A stretch of 64,000 nucleotides of DNA from Henckelia pumila (Eukaryota > Streptophyta > Magnoliopsida > Lamiales > Gesneriaceae). The first letter of the stretch is position 1, and every line of letters begins with the position of its first letter. A program made the position numbers and the translations under genes. Positions 21,030-33,600 of this stretch are shown in pieces. The stretch is from NCBI RefSeq assembly GCF_033568475.1, contig NC_133120.1, positions 86,260,151-86,324,150 of the forward strand. Direction: 5' to 3'. Under the pieces are notes generated by a model, which saw nothing but the letters and a program-made list of their open reading frames with translations, was not told the DNA's origin and searched no databases.

Positions 21030-22157
21030 ATGATGATGATGAGTGGGTTTTCTCCTACATTTGTGGGTTTGTGTTTGCTGGTTTTGGTTTCTTGTAGTGT
21101 TGTTGTTTTTGGTGATCATGTCAATGGAGGTTATGATGATGAGAAGTTGTTGCCTAGGCCTTTTCTTCCCAGGCCTTTCTTAAAGCCACCATTGTTGCCT
21201 TTTCCTAAACCTATTCCTATAGGGCTTGGGGGTGGTCTAGGTGGTGGAGGTGGCTTGGGTGGCGGCGGCGGCGGCGGATTTGGCGGAGGAGGAGGGTTAG
21301 GTGGTGGCGGTGGTCTGGGTGGTGGTGGAGGTTTGGGTGGTGGTGGAGGTCTGGGTGGTGGAGGTGGTTTGGGTGGTGGTGGTGGGATAGGACATGGTGG
21401 TGGTCTTGGTGGTGGAATTGGTCATGGAGGGGGGTTAGGTGGAGGTGGTGGTCTAGGAGGTGGAGCTGGTGGTGGACTAGGACATGGCGGCGGCCTAGGT
21501 GGTGGAATTGGTCACGGAGGGGGGCTAGGTGGAGGTGGTGGTCTAGGAGGTGGAGCTGGTGGTGGACTAGGTGGAGGTGGAATTGGTCGTGGTGGGAAGC
21601 TAGGTGGAGGTGGTGGTCTAGGAGGTGGAGCCGGTGGAGGTCTAGGAGGTGGAATTGGTCACGGTGGGAAGCTAGGTGGAGGTGGCGGACTAGGTGGTGG
21701 GATTGGCCATGGTGGAGGACTAGGTGGAGGTGCTGGTGGTGGACTAGGTGGTGGGATTGGTCACGGTGGTGGACTTGGTGGTGGACTAGGTGGTGGTGGT
21801 GGTGGAGGTTTAGGAGGTGGGATTGGTCACGGTGGAGGTCTCGGTGGTGGTGCTGGTGGAGGATTAGGTGGTGGCGCAGGAGGAGGATTAGGTGGAGGTG
21901 GAGGTCTCGGTGGTGGTGCTGGTGGAGGATTGGGTGGAGGTGGAGGTGGAGGTTTCGGTGGTGGTGGCGGTTTGGGTGGAGGGGGTGGTTTAGGCGGTGG
22001 TGGTGGACTTGGTGGTGGCGGTGGAGGTGGGTTCGGAGGTGGTGGGGGTTTCGGTGGTGGCGGCGGTTTTGGGGGTGGTGGAGGCTTTGGTGGTGGCGGA
22101 GGAGCAGGAGGTGGTGGCGGCTTCGGCGGAGGAGGTGGTTTTGGGGGTGGCCATTAA
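21030..22157 (+). CDS. Secreted glycine-rich structural protein (class I GRP-like)
   Basis: Single-exon frame of 375 residues. Residues 1-28 form a signal peptide with a hydrophobic core (VGLCLLVLVSCSVVVFG). A short acidic then Pro-rich linker follows (RPFLPRPFLKPPLLPFPKP), and from about residue 66 the protein is almost pure Gly with Leu, Phe, Ile, Ala and scattered His (GGGLGG, GGIGHGGGLGG, GGGGFGG units). Proteins of this kind usually sit in the cell wall, often in vascular or protective tissue. The exact role is unknown. A 90-bp higher-order unit is repeated (starts near 21411 and 21501). There are no Cys-rich or RNA-binding domains, so this is not an RNA-binding GRP. Repeat length is likely to vary between individuals. 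Confidence 0.88.
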   Translation: MMMMSGFSPTFVGLCLLVLVSCSVVVFGDHVNGGYDDEKLLPRPFLPRPFLKPPLLPFPKPIPIGLGGGLGGGGGLGGGGGGGFGGGGGLGGGGGLGGGGGLGGGGGLGGGGGLGGGGGIGHGGGLGGGIGHGGGLGGGGGLGGGAGGGLGHGGGLGGGIGHGGGLGGGGGLGGGAGGGLGGGGIGRGGKLGGGGGLGGGAGGGLGGGIGHGGKLGGGGGLGGGIGHGGGLGGGAGGGLGGGIGHGGGLGGGLGGGGGGGLGGGIGHGGGLGGGAGGGLGGGAGGGLGGGGGLGGGAGGGLGGGGGGGFGGGGGLGGGGGLGGGGGLGGGGGGGFGGGGGFGGGGGFGGGGGFGGGGGAGGGGGFGGGGGFGGGH

Positions 22158-22537
22158 TTCCGTCTTCCCCATGTTCCTATCCGTTGTAATATAAACATGC
22201 AAGATTTAAACAATATTTATTTCTTTTAATGCTATCTTTTATGAATGATTAATTAATTAAATCTTAGTTTTCATTTAGGTTGAAATAATCCATTTTGCAT
22301 CATGAATGTAGTAATAAATTATATTAGTAATTGAGGAACACTCTATCCATAGCAATTGAGACACACTTGATGCATTGAATATTTATGTAGACACGAGAGT
22401 AATCTTCGCCGCATAATTAGGAAGTAAAGGAAATTAATTGAAAAAGAGAAAAAATTAAAAAAAAAAAAGGTAAATTGAAAATAATATAAAGAATGCGTGC
22501 GTTGAATATTTACGTATAGACGTGAAAATATATGAAT

Positions 22538-22722
22538 AATGTTAGATGTATACTTCGGTGTACAGCTTGGTTTACACCATTTCTTATTAATTATAAAACT
22601 TTTTTTGATTAACTAGATATTTATTTATTATCATGGTATTTTGCAATTAATGAAGGAAATTAAAAAAATTTTAAGTAAGAGTATAAACCAAAATGTACAC
22701 TACAAGATGTACATTTAGCATT
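22538..22722. mobile_element. MITE of about 185 bp with 35-40 bp inverted ends
   Basis: The left end starts AATGTTAGATGTATAC, and the reverse complement of the right end starts AATGCTAAATGTACAT. Similarity continues through TGTACA and TGGTTTA blocks on both sides, about 38 bp in all. The core is AT-rich and non-coding. The superfamily is uncertain because no clear target duplication is visible. Confidence 0.6.
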
Positions 22723-23781
22723 TTTCGAAAATATATAGTCCTCTTCATGTAATTCAGAGGTAAAGGAAGTTATTTGAAAAAGGAAAACAAATAAAAAAAA
22801 TGTAAATTGAAAACAGGAAGAAATAAGAATACGGGTGAGTGGGGGCATTTTTGGATCAAGAAAACTAAATCAAGACATTATTTAATTTTTATATGGTCCT
22901 TAAGCTTAATTAATAGTAATAGATGTGTAAAATATTCTCCCGAATAAACCGTCAACTCCACAGCTCTATGTTTTTTTATATCGGAGTGTTATTTTCGATT
23001 AAATGGATATTTATGTGAACATTTTATATAAAATACATAAAAAATGATATTTTCAATGTAACACAGACAAAAGTCACAAAACCTCCGGGGAGATGGATGA
23101 AAAGTTGTAAATCTTTTCCCCAGGGGAGAGGTGTGTCGCTTTTGCAAGAAATATTGCCCTATTACGTTTTGTATTAATTATTTTTAGCGAGATTTTCTAA
23201 AATGATATTCCACAAATAAAACATTTATAATAAATTTTGATCTTTTATGTAAATAAAGTTTAATTATGTTAACTTCCCAACTTTATCTTGTAAAAAGTTT
23301 TTTTTAATTTAAATTTCTTTTAAACACTTTCTACACAAAAGCATATTAAATTGTCAAGTTGATTATTAATCTCTAAAAATTTATATAAATTATACAATAT
23401 TTACTTGTCTTGATAAATGAGGGATAACATAATTAATATCGACTAATCAATCTTTAAGCATGTTAATAATGAGATTTATAAATGATTCTTAATCTTAAAG
23501 TTTAGAAGAAATTATATATAAATCTGCATGTATATGGTGAAAAGAGAAAAAAAAAAATCAATCCCAAATTTAATCTATCAAACTAACATATTATTATTTT
23601 TTATAACCACTTCATATTCTATCAAATTATATTAATAATCACATTTTAATATATCCTTACACAAATATCATCTCTCGAAGTAAGCACAGTCTTAAAGAAC
23701 ACATAAAATTGATAGTGAAATTCAATTAATTAAAACACTACCATCCATATCATTGAAGCAAAACTCTAGTAGTCGATCACA

Positions 23782-23813
<32 letters not shown>

Positions 23814-24655
23814 CCTTTAGAGGTAGGCAGAAAATAAATTTTTCAAAAAAAAAAACCACAAATTAAATTTAGCAATACTTAAATAAACACATGTTGAAAT
23901 TAAGCAATTTTTTTAGAGAAGATACGAAAATAAAAAAAGAAGAATAAAGTAGATAAGAAGAGTTAAAATAAATAAATAAAACTCTTGTAAGAAAGTCTTA
24001 CGAGTTAATTTTGTAAAAAAAAATCTTTGATTTGACTCAACCTATAAAAAAATATTATTTTAATCAAAAATATTATTTTTCACTCTATATATAAATCAAA
24101 TCAACTTATCTCATGAACATATCCATGAGATCGTTTCAATTTATATCTATTATAAAAATAAAAGTTATTTTAGGATTGCTAAAAAAAATTATTTTAGGAT
24201 TTTTAAAAATTAAAATATACAAGAATACATTTATTCAATGAATAAAGTTATTTTTAAAAATAATTGTTTATGGTAGGATCTAATTAATAATTAAATTTTC
24301 ATTATTTTATTGTCTCTAAAACATATAAATTTTTTCCATAATTCACTCTTAAATACTCTTATTCTTAAAAATAAAAAAAAAACATTACAAAACAATCGAA
24401 TCGAATCCAAGATATATAGTGCATATTAAAGTTTACAAATAAATTACAGCATATTATATTTCATCCAAATAAGAAAGAAAGTAAATAATAAATATCAATA
24501 CCACGGGTTGATTAGATTCATATATAAAATTAAAAATAATAATTTTTACATAAAAATAATATTTATATGAATTGAATATGAAATCCGTCACATAAAATCA
24601 TCACGTAAAATGATCGATGACAACATGATAATTGATAAGCAATATTGTTCCCTTT
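22723..24655. other. AT-rich spacer between convergent genes, with one possible degenerate MITE
   Basis: No gene was recognised. A TA run lies at about 23787-23812. At about 23983-24150 a sequence with TAAGAAAGTCTTACGAG near its left side and CATGAACATATCCATGAGAT near its right side, around a repeated AAATATTATTTT core, looks like a decayed MITE. Its limits are not secure. The 3' UTRs of the GRP gene (left) and PP2-B gene (right) must lie at the edges. Confidence 0.35.
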
Positions 24656-27600
24656 TCATATGGGCCTAAACTCAATGCCTTCGACCATAAGTCCAAACTT
24701 TTCATGGGGATTATTAATCTCTATCAACCACACCTCTATTTCACCATCATCATCCTCATCGTCATTGTAAAACTTCCCCATTTCAATCTCCATCCATCCA
24801 TCATCTCTCATCTTCGCCATTTTCCCACTTTCTCGCGATACCCTTTGCTCGTTCGCCGTGCGATCTTTTCTTATAACATTGTCGATGAATCTTACCACCG
24901 TGTTCGATGAATTAAGGCCATCAATCTTCTCAAGCCAAAACACTAAATATGCAGTATAAGTGGCATTTTTTGACAGAATTCTAGCTTTTATTCTTCCTTG
25001 GATGTGGATCCAACCTATAGATCGTAGCTTTGCAACTTCGGCAAATCTAAAGTTTAATTATATTTATAAAAATATTATTTTATGCAAACAAGTAAATGCA
25101 AGTTAAGTTCATTTCGTGACATCTGAAAAGTCATAACTATGCCCTATCATTATTTTTTGGTGTCACATTATCAATCTTAACAAAATAAAGTAAATTTAAA
25201 ATTATTGTATCAAAACCAAAACTTAAAAATTTAGTTAACAAAAATCTAAAATTGAACAAGTTAATGGACAAGAAACTATTTTCATATATATATTAATTCC
25301 TATTATCCTATATCTATATTATTATATATTTAACTGGATTCGAACCTGGATTTGGAGTGTGGAATAAAATCCCAACAACCTTTCCATGAAATCAGAAGTT
25401 GTCTTGCTCCAACCATAAAGCATTTCTTTCCATCGATCTTGTTAAGGGAAAAGCTCTGATATTTACATTTCACAAGATTAAAATAAAGTATTAGAAGTTG
25501 TTAGTTTGCTTAGTTGTTTAGTCAGCTTAATCAGTTAGTTAATTGAAGTTAATGAGCTGGCAATTAGCTGTCATGCTTAGTCATAATTGGGTTTTAGTAT
25601 AAATAGCTCGGTTTTCTTTTACTCTGTAATTCTTCTTCTTCAATGAATGAATTCTATCGATTCTTCTTCAATGAAATATTTTCTTTTTCTAATATGGTAT
25701 CAGAGAGCTAGATCTAGCGTAGCTCTGATTTTCTGATCGATTTCGTGATTTCAATCTTATCACATTTATTTTTTTTGTGCTTCTTCGACGATGGTACGAG
25801 GCGGAGGAGGTGTGATTGCAAACAATAACAATAATCCAGTTCAGATGAATCAGATGAATCGTGTATCTACAGAAGATTCAAGTAGTTCGTTTATTTTTTT
25901 TGCAAAATGGAGATCATCTAGGTTTGGTTCTTGTTCCTAATCGGTTAACCATATCGAATTACAACACATGGAGTCGAGCTATGGTTATGGCATTGACAGC
26001 AAAGAATAAGCTAGGTTTTGTGGATGGTTCGATTTCTCGTCCTTCGTCTGATGATTTGTTATACGGAGCTTGGACGAGATGCAATAGTATGGTTACTTCC
26101 TGGATTTTGAATTCTGTGGTACGAGAAATTGGTGATAGTTTAATTTATATGACCACTTGTCGAGAAGTCTGGGTTGATTTACGAGATCGATTCGTTCAGA
26201 GTAATGCTCCACGGATTTATCAGCTTAAAAAGTTTCTCAGTGGCTTACATCAAGGATCCATGGACATTAGTACTTATTATACAAAATTGAAGACGCTTTG
26301 GGATGAATTGAGAGATTATCAACCAGCCTCGACTTGTCAGTGTGGTTCAATGAGGGAGTGGATGAATTATCATAATCAAGAATGTGTAATGCAATTTCTA
26401 ATGGGATTGAATGATTCTTATGCTCAAGTGCGTGCACAACATCTGATGATTGATCATCTTCCAGTTATTTCTAAGGTTTTTTCACTTGTCATTCAGGAGG
26501 AACGACAACGATCAATACATTCTGATGTTCTGAAATTAGGAGTTGATACTAACATGGATGCATTTGTTGCTGTAGCAAATATGAGAAAGTTTCAGAATTC
26601 AAAGGGAAAGTTTGGTGGACTTCTTTGTTCACACTGTGGTTTTACGAATCATACAGTTGATAGATGTTATAAGTTGCATGGATTTCCCCCTGGACATCAT
26701 AAATATAATCCAAAACAAGTTCCAGGTAGGGTTCAACCTGGTCAGACATTTGTTACAACTGAAAAACATCCTCAAGGGAAAGTACAAGCTTGTCAAACAT
26801 ATGGCGTATCTGAGGATTCTTTTGGTTCTTCAGTTGATCGTTTAACTCCTAATCAATGTCAGCAACTTATTGAAGTTCTTTGCTCCAAGTTGCCTGTCAA
26901 GAATAACTTCATCATGGAACAATCGTAGCAAGAGTCAATGGTGTCCTGTTTCAATGGTATCTATTCTTTGTCACATACTTTTCCTACCATTAAGCATTCA
27001 GATTGGGTAATAGATACTGGAGCAACTCATCATATATGTTGTTCTCTGTCTTTGTTCATTACCTCTAGGCCTTTTAACTCTAAGGTCGTACTTCCTAATA
27101 ATTCTTCCATTCCTTTTACACAAGTTGGTACCGTTCATCTGTCAAATGATCTTATTCTTCATGATGTCTTGTTTGTGCCACAATTTCATTTAATCTGCTT
27201 TCCATCAGTGCACTCACCAAATCTCTTTCTTGCTCAGTTTTCTTTATTTCTGATCTTTGTCAAATCCAGGATACCAACAAGATCAAGGTGATTGGAATGG
27301 GTAAGAGAATTGGAAACTTATACGTCTTCAACAAATCAGACAGTCCTTCCACAATACTCTGTAATACAGCTAGTATAGCAAACATTTTATGGCATTTTCG
27401 TATGGGACATCCATCTTCTATTACAATTTCTGTTACTGATAACCATTTCCATTTTACTCCTATAAAAGACGATGATTCCCATTGTTCTATTTGCCATTTA
27501 TCAAAACAGAAATGTTTACCTTTTGTTGCGCAACATAATGTTTGTGATACTTCTTTCCAACTTATACACATTGATATTTGGGGACCTTTCAATCCTATGA

Positions 27601-30600
27601 CTGTTGAAGGATATAAGTATTTTCTTACCATTGTAGATGATCATTCCCGATTCACCTGGATTTATTTGTTGAAAGCTAAGTCTGATATGCGCAGTGTTTT
27701 TCCTGTTTTTTATCAAATGATTCATACTCAGTTTGGTGTTCAAGTTAAGGGTGTTCGGAGTGATAATGCTCCAGAACTCAATTTTACTACTTTCTTCCAA
27801 CAAAAGGGCATTGTTCATTTTCATTCTTGTGTTGAGAGACCTCAACAAAATTCTGTTGTTGAGCAAAAATATCAACACATATTGAATGTGGCTCGAGCAC
27901 TTTTATATCAATCCAATTTGCCTCTTGTTTACTGGGGTGATTGTATTCTTACAGCTGTTTATCTCATCAACCGCATGCCTTCACATATTCTTAAACAGAA
28001 ACCTCCTTTTGAGTGGCTATATCAAAGAACTCCATCATATTCTCATCAGAAAGTCTTTGGATGTTTGTGCTATGCATCTACTCTACCTTCTTCTCGTGAT
28101 AAATTTTCTCCTAGAGCTACTAAGTGTGTTTTCATAGGTTACCCCCTGGTTATAAAGGTTTTAAGTTTTTAAATTTGGACACTAATGAATGCTTTATCTC
28201 CAGGGATGTAATCTTTTATGAAGATATTTTTCCTTTCCAACATAATCCTTTTGTCTCATCCTCTTCTGATTTTTTTTTGTGAGAAAGTTTTACCTTTACA
28301 TTCTTCTGCTCCTTCTCAGTTTTCTCTCATAGACAGTTTCAATCAATGTACTCGTTCTCGGCGGAGCATTACTACTCCACATCGGTTGCGAGATTATCAT
28401 TGCTATACTGTCTTTTCTCCACTTTCTATTTCTACTGCTCATCCTTTATGTTCATATCTTACTTATCACCGACTTTCTCCTTCCCATCGTGCTTTTGTTC
28501 ATAGTGTCTCATCTATCATTGAACCAGAGCATTATTCTCAAGCTGTTGTCATTCCAGAATGGAAGGACGCTATGGCAGAGGAACTTAAAGCTTTAGAACT
28601 TAATGGCACCTGGTCCATTGTTTCATTGCCTTCTGGAAAGTATGTTATTGGTTGTCGTTGGGTGTATAAAGATAATTTTTCTGCTGATGGTTCTTTGCAG
28701 CGTTATAAAGCTCGTTTGGTAGCTAAAGGTTATACCCAACAATAAGGCATCGATTATCTTGAAACTTTTTGTCATGTTGCTAAACTTGTTACAGTTAAAG
28801 TCTTTCTTGCTATAGCTGCTGTTAAGGGCTGGTTTTTTTTACAGCTTGATGTTAATAATGCATTCCTCCATGGTGATTTATCGGAGGAAGTCTATATGTG
28901 TTTGCCTCCGGGGTATTCTCGACAGGGGGAGGTATTGTCAATCAATGCTGTATGCAAACTTCACAAATCCATTTATGATTTGAAGCAAGCGTCTCGACAA
29001 TGGTTTGCTAAATTTTCTACTACACTATTGAACATTGGTTTTTCTCAATCTCATGCGGATAATTCGTTGTTTTTACGAACTCAAGGCAGCACTTTTATTG
29101 CTCTCTTAGTGTATGTTGATGATATAGTGATTGCTACTAATAATGAAGCCGCAGAAGCAGAATTAAAGGAGTTTCTTAATAAAAAGTTTCGTTTGAAGGA
29201 TTTGGGTGATTTGAAGTATTTCTTGGGTATTGAAGTGGCTCGGTATTCCAGTGGTATTTCTATTTGTCAAAGAAATTATGCTCTTAAAGTGCTTGATGAT
29301 GCCGGTCTTTTAGGTTGTAAGCCTAGGTCTACTCCAATGGATGCGCATACCAAACTTACTCATGATGCTGGAGAGTTGCTGTCTGATTCTTTTCCTTATA
29401 GGCGATTGATTGGTAGATTGTTATATCTTACAATTACTCGGCCTGATTTGACTTATGTAGTTAATACGTTGAGTCAATTTGTTTCACAACCACGGACTTC
29501 TCATATGACTGCAGTTTCAAATGTCCTGAGATATATTAAGGGAACAATTGGTCAAGGTTTATTTTATAAAAGTAAATATGATCTTAAACTCCAGTTCTTC
29601 TCTGATGCTGATTGGGGGGCTTGTTTGGATACTAGACGATCCGTTACTGGATTTTGTGTGTTCCTTGGTGAGTCCATGATTTCTTGGCGATCCAAGAAGC
29701 AGCAAACTGTTTCTAAATCATCAGCAGAAGCTGAATACAGGTCCATGGCTGCTTCTACTTGTGAAATCATGTGGATTAGTTCCTGTAGTGACCCGTATCC
29801 GTAATTAGCGATTAATGAGTATATTAATCGTTTAATAATGTTGGATTAAGTAAAATGTAATTAAGGAAATTCCTAAAGGGCTAACGGAGTCCATAAATGG
29901 ATCCAGGACACTCAAAATAGCTGGGAAGGTCCCGAGGGTCCGGAGGGTTCGAAAGCTCCGAACCAAGTCAGGAGGTTCCGAACGGGATCGGAGGCTCCGA
30001 TCGAGATCGGAAGCTCCGTCGGTGAGATCGGACGTTCCGATCGGGACCAGGGCACGTGTCATTGCTGACATCAGCAAGGTGACATCATGGCTGACGTAAT
30101 ATTGGGCGATCGGACGCTCCGAAGATGGGATCGGAGGTTCCGATCGTGTTCGGACGTTCCGAACCGGGTTCGGAGGCTCCAAACTTCGTCTATAAATAGG
30201 GGGCCGAGATTTCATTTTCAAGTGCACCTTTCCCTCTCTTCTCTCTGATTCCTAAGCCTTTTAAATCAGATCTAGGGAGATCTAGGCATCCAATGAGGAA
30301 TCCGGAAGTGGCATAGCGATCCAGGCGTCGTAGCGGAGCTGAGGCCTAGTTTTGAGACAATTGTCATCAGCGGACTGACGACGGACGCAGGTATAGCTAT
30401 GGTCTCTTTAAATTATTTAGGAGTATGCAATAGCTTAGTTAAGGTTTTTAGAGCTTAAATAATGATGCATGGATATTTGCATTGTAGAGTGGATGATAGG
30501 CTGGGAACTTAGAGTGGGATTGCTAGGACTGCCTGTAGTAAGGTACGTAAGTACAGACTGAGATAGCCAGCGGGTTTTGCATGCTTTTATGTTGCATTTG

Positions 30601-33600
30601 TGTGTCATATTATTATGCAGCATGTGCATATCATATTGTGTCTGTCCATCTTATGAGATGAGCCATGTAGGGCCGCTCTGCCCTGTCTGGACGGGTGGTG
30701 TCTAGTGCCCAATGACTGACGGGTCATGGGTGATTAGCATCTGGAGACACAGTCCACGTCCTATAGGAATGAGCAGCGTACACAGGGTTGCTCCCCGGGT
30801 TGTACCACTCATGTCCTAGGCGCCATTACTGAGCAGTTGTATATAGTTATTCTAGATATGGATACCCTATCATTTGCATGCATCATATTTGTAAGTTTTA
30901 CCCAGTGCTTTCGTATTAAGCTTAGAGATCACGTCCAGTTTTTTCTGTGTATCTGGACACCCCATCCGACGGGGCAGGTGTAGGTGCAGGGTGGAGCACC
31001 AGGAGCTTGGATTGGCCAGCAATCAGTGAGGACAGCGAGATTAACTATAGGTTTTGCCTTTAGGGTTTATTTATTCGATTGAGTTGTATAATCAAATTTA
31101 TTTAACCGGTTGTATTCTGCCGGTCTGCTTTTATTTAAGTCTTCCGCAGCGATTTATTTTAATGCATGCTTAATTATGCTCTTAACTCTGATTAGGTAGT
31201 GGATCCGGGTAGGGTCGCTACATTTATTGGTATCAGAGCGCATGCATGCAAGAGACTTGGGATATAGTATTAAGACTTTGGGTTATCCTTATAGGATTGA
31301 TGAGACCTTGGAAGAGGTGATGATGCGACGATTAGTTTGCCTAGATACTATCATCATCGGCAGGATTTCTGAAGATTTGGCTTATGGGATACCAGCAAAG
31401 GCGGACATGAGTGATGGATCGTGTTCGAGTTTTCAAGATTTCTACTCAGATGGATCCTAGTTTTGGATCGAGTACCGGATGCCAGAGTCAGTGGTATAGG
31501 ATTGGTGGGGACTTACTTGATACTTGCATCTGTACAATCATTACCATGATGACACTACTCTGAAGATTCTCCACTAGTAGTTAGAGAGATTGTCATTAAA
31601 TTCATGCAGAACATGGTTTTGCTGGTATGTTTGTATCGATACTTTTGGTACAGGTACGAGAAACTTCATGTTCAAAAGCGTGATATGAATACAAGAAGAA
31701 CGCTGATGGTAGATCGTGATCAGAAGGGGCTGACTGACATGCACTGACGCAGAGCATAGCCGGTTAGCTATCACGAGCCATTTCTCCGGAGTTCTTCGTA
31801 GGAGGACATGTAGAGAGACTTGGTCGAGAGTATGCTTGTATCGATGCATGTGTCGATTAGAAGCTTCATGCTCAAGAAACAAAGACTAGTACGATGATTT
31901 AAATACTGCATTGATGTAGTTGTAAACAGTATTTCAGTTGTAATGAATCATCATACTTTGGTTGTATCATTTCAAGATCGATTGTACATTTCATTGTATT
32001 TTGAATATTGTATGTATTACATGAGATTGTAATAAATAAAATTGTACATAACTTGAAATAAGTGATACATGTTTTATTTATCCAGCAATTCGTGGATGAT
32101 TGCATGATTGTGCGGAAGTTTGGATTGGGTCTAGTTGATTAGCGTTCAACTATTGCAGCTCATGGGATTTGAGTGGGCCGACTGTGACAGTGTGACTTGC
32201 GGTTAGTCTAGGCGTTTTCCTAGGATTGACCTAGTTAGTCAGTGGACTATGTTAGTGCCAGCGATGGGTGGACTCATCTAGAGGCATTAAGCGTATTGTT
32301 TGGTTTAGAACGTTGAACTTTGTTCTAGGTTGTTTCCTTAGAACAGGCTGTCTGACCTTTGTTAGGTTGAGGCTTGTGATGATGGGCTTTCATCGGGATA
32401 CCAGGTCCAGTATATGCCGAGAGTTGTGGACTATGACCATAACTAGACGTGATGGGGCGCGACCCTATGCCAGCTTTACCTAGGAGCTTTCGTGCTTCAG
32501 GAGATGGCGGTGGGAAGGCTTCTCAGTATAGGGATTTGGTGACAGTCACGACGAGGTATGACCTTGGATTAGAGATCAGGTTTGATATCGATGGTTTGAT
32601 ATCATCTGGTGTGCCAGAGATATAGTTTGAGTGTTCTGCTATGGGAACCAGTCATGGAGGGATTTCCTTGACAAGTGTGTACTCTGAGCAAATAGGTTTT
32701 AACCTTTGAGTTACTGCTAGACGTGTGAATCTAGTAGGAAAAAGGATTTCTACCAGCGATGACTAGGGGTTGTCATCAGAGTTGTGGTTAGAATTTCCTT
32801 GTGATAGGAATTATCCAAGATACTGGATGGAATGTTGTTTTAAGACTTAGACTCGAATACGAGGACTACTCCATGATGATTGACTTCATCTGTAATAGAT
32901 TATGTCAGACGCTAAGGATTGTACAGAGCTATCTGAGATATGAGGGAAGCGTGGCCTATACCCTTGAAGCCTTGGTGGTTGTCCAGGTGGGTTAACATGG
33001 TAAGCTACCTTAGTCTTAAATTGTTGCACAATCTTAAGCGAGGGATGTAATCAGGAGAGTGTTCGAAGATTGTAAGAATCTTGGAGATTCGTTAGTTATG
33101 ATTCTGAATTTGACGAATCGTGATATTCATCCTGGATGAATGAAGCAAGGATAGTTAGTGCAGTGTTTGCGCTATGTACTGTCTGATATTTTCAGAGATT
33201 GAGCGTAGGATTTTTCATGGGATGGAAATGGGCTTAGTTTATCTTGATGTTTGCCTTGGGTGAACAAGACAACGATTAGTAGTGCTAAGGTGACACGGGA
33301 TCTGTGCTAGTGACTACTAGTGGTTATTGGGTAACTCTGTCAGAGTTAGGATGATTAAGTTCAGAATACGAAGCAGCGGCTAGTAGTGCTGAAAAGGCGC
33401 AGGACTTGTGCCAAGTAAACTACTCATGTACTGTGATCTGACACCATTTGGAAATGGTTCTTTGTGGCAGCTGAGTCATGGTTATTGACCAAGCCATTAG
33501 GTTGGATGATAAGTAGATCGACGGGTTCGATTGGTTGAGCTAATCAAGGTTGATCAGGATGTAGCAATTAAGAAATACCTGAGATAGTATTTTGTCGAGT

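Noticed and set aside
21990-22202. Antisense and alternate-frame ORFs over the end of the glycine-rich gene
   Set aside because: They are by-products of the GGTGGN repeat, which is open in several frames; they show no start context or motifs.
24632-24910. Plus-strand ORF of 92 codons opposite PP2-B exon 3
   Set aside because: It is the shadow of a conserved PP2 domain on the other strand.
25333-25350. tRNA B-box-like word (GGTTCGAATCC on the minus strand) at the PP2-B exon 2/intron 2 junction
   Set aside because: No cloverleaf or matching A box at the right distance could be built. The upstream bases are conserved PP2-B coding sequence, so it is most likely chance, although the GTTCGA donor is weak.
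27260-27878. Minus-strand ORFs opposite the Copia pol region
   Set aside because: They are shadows of the element's own coding strand.
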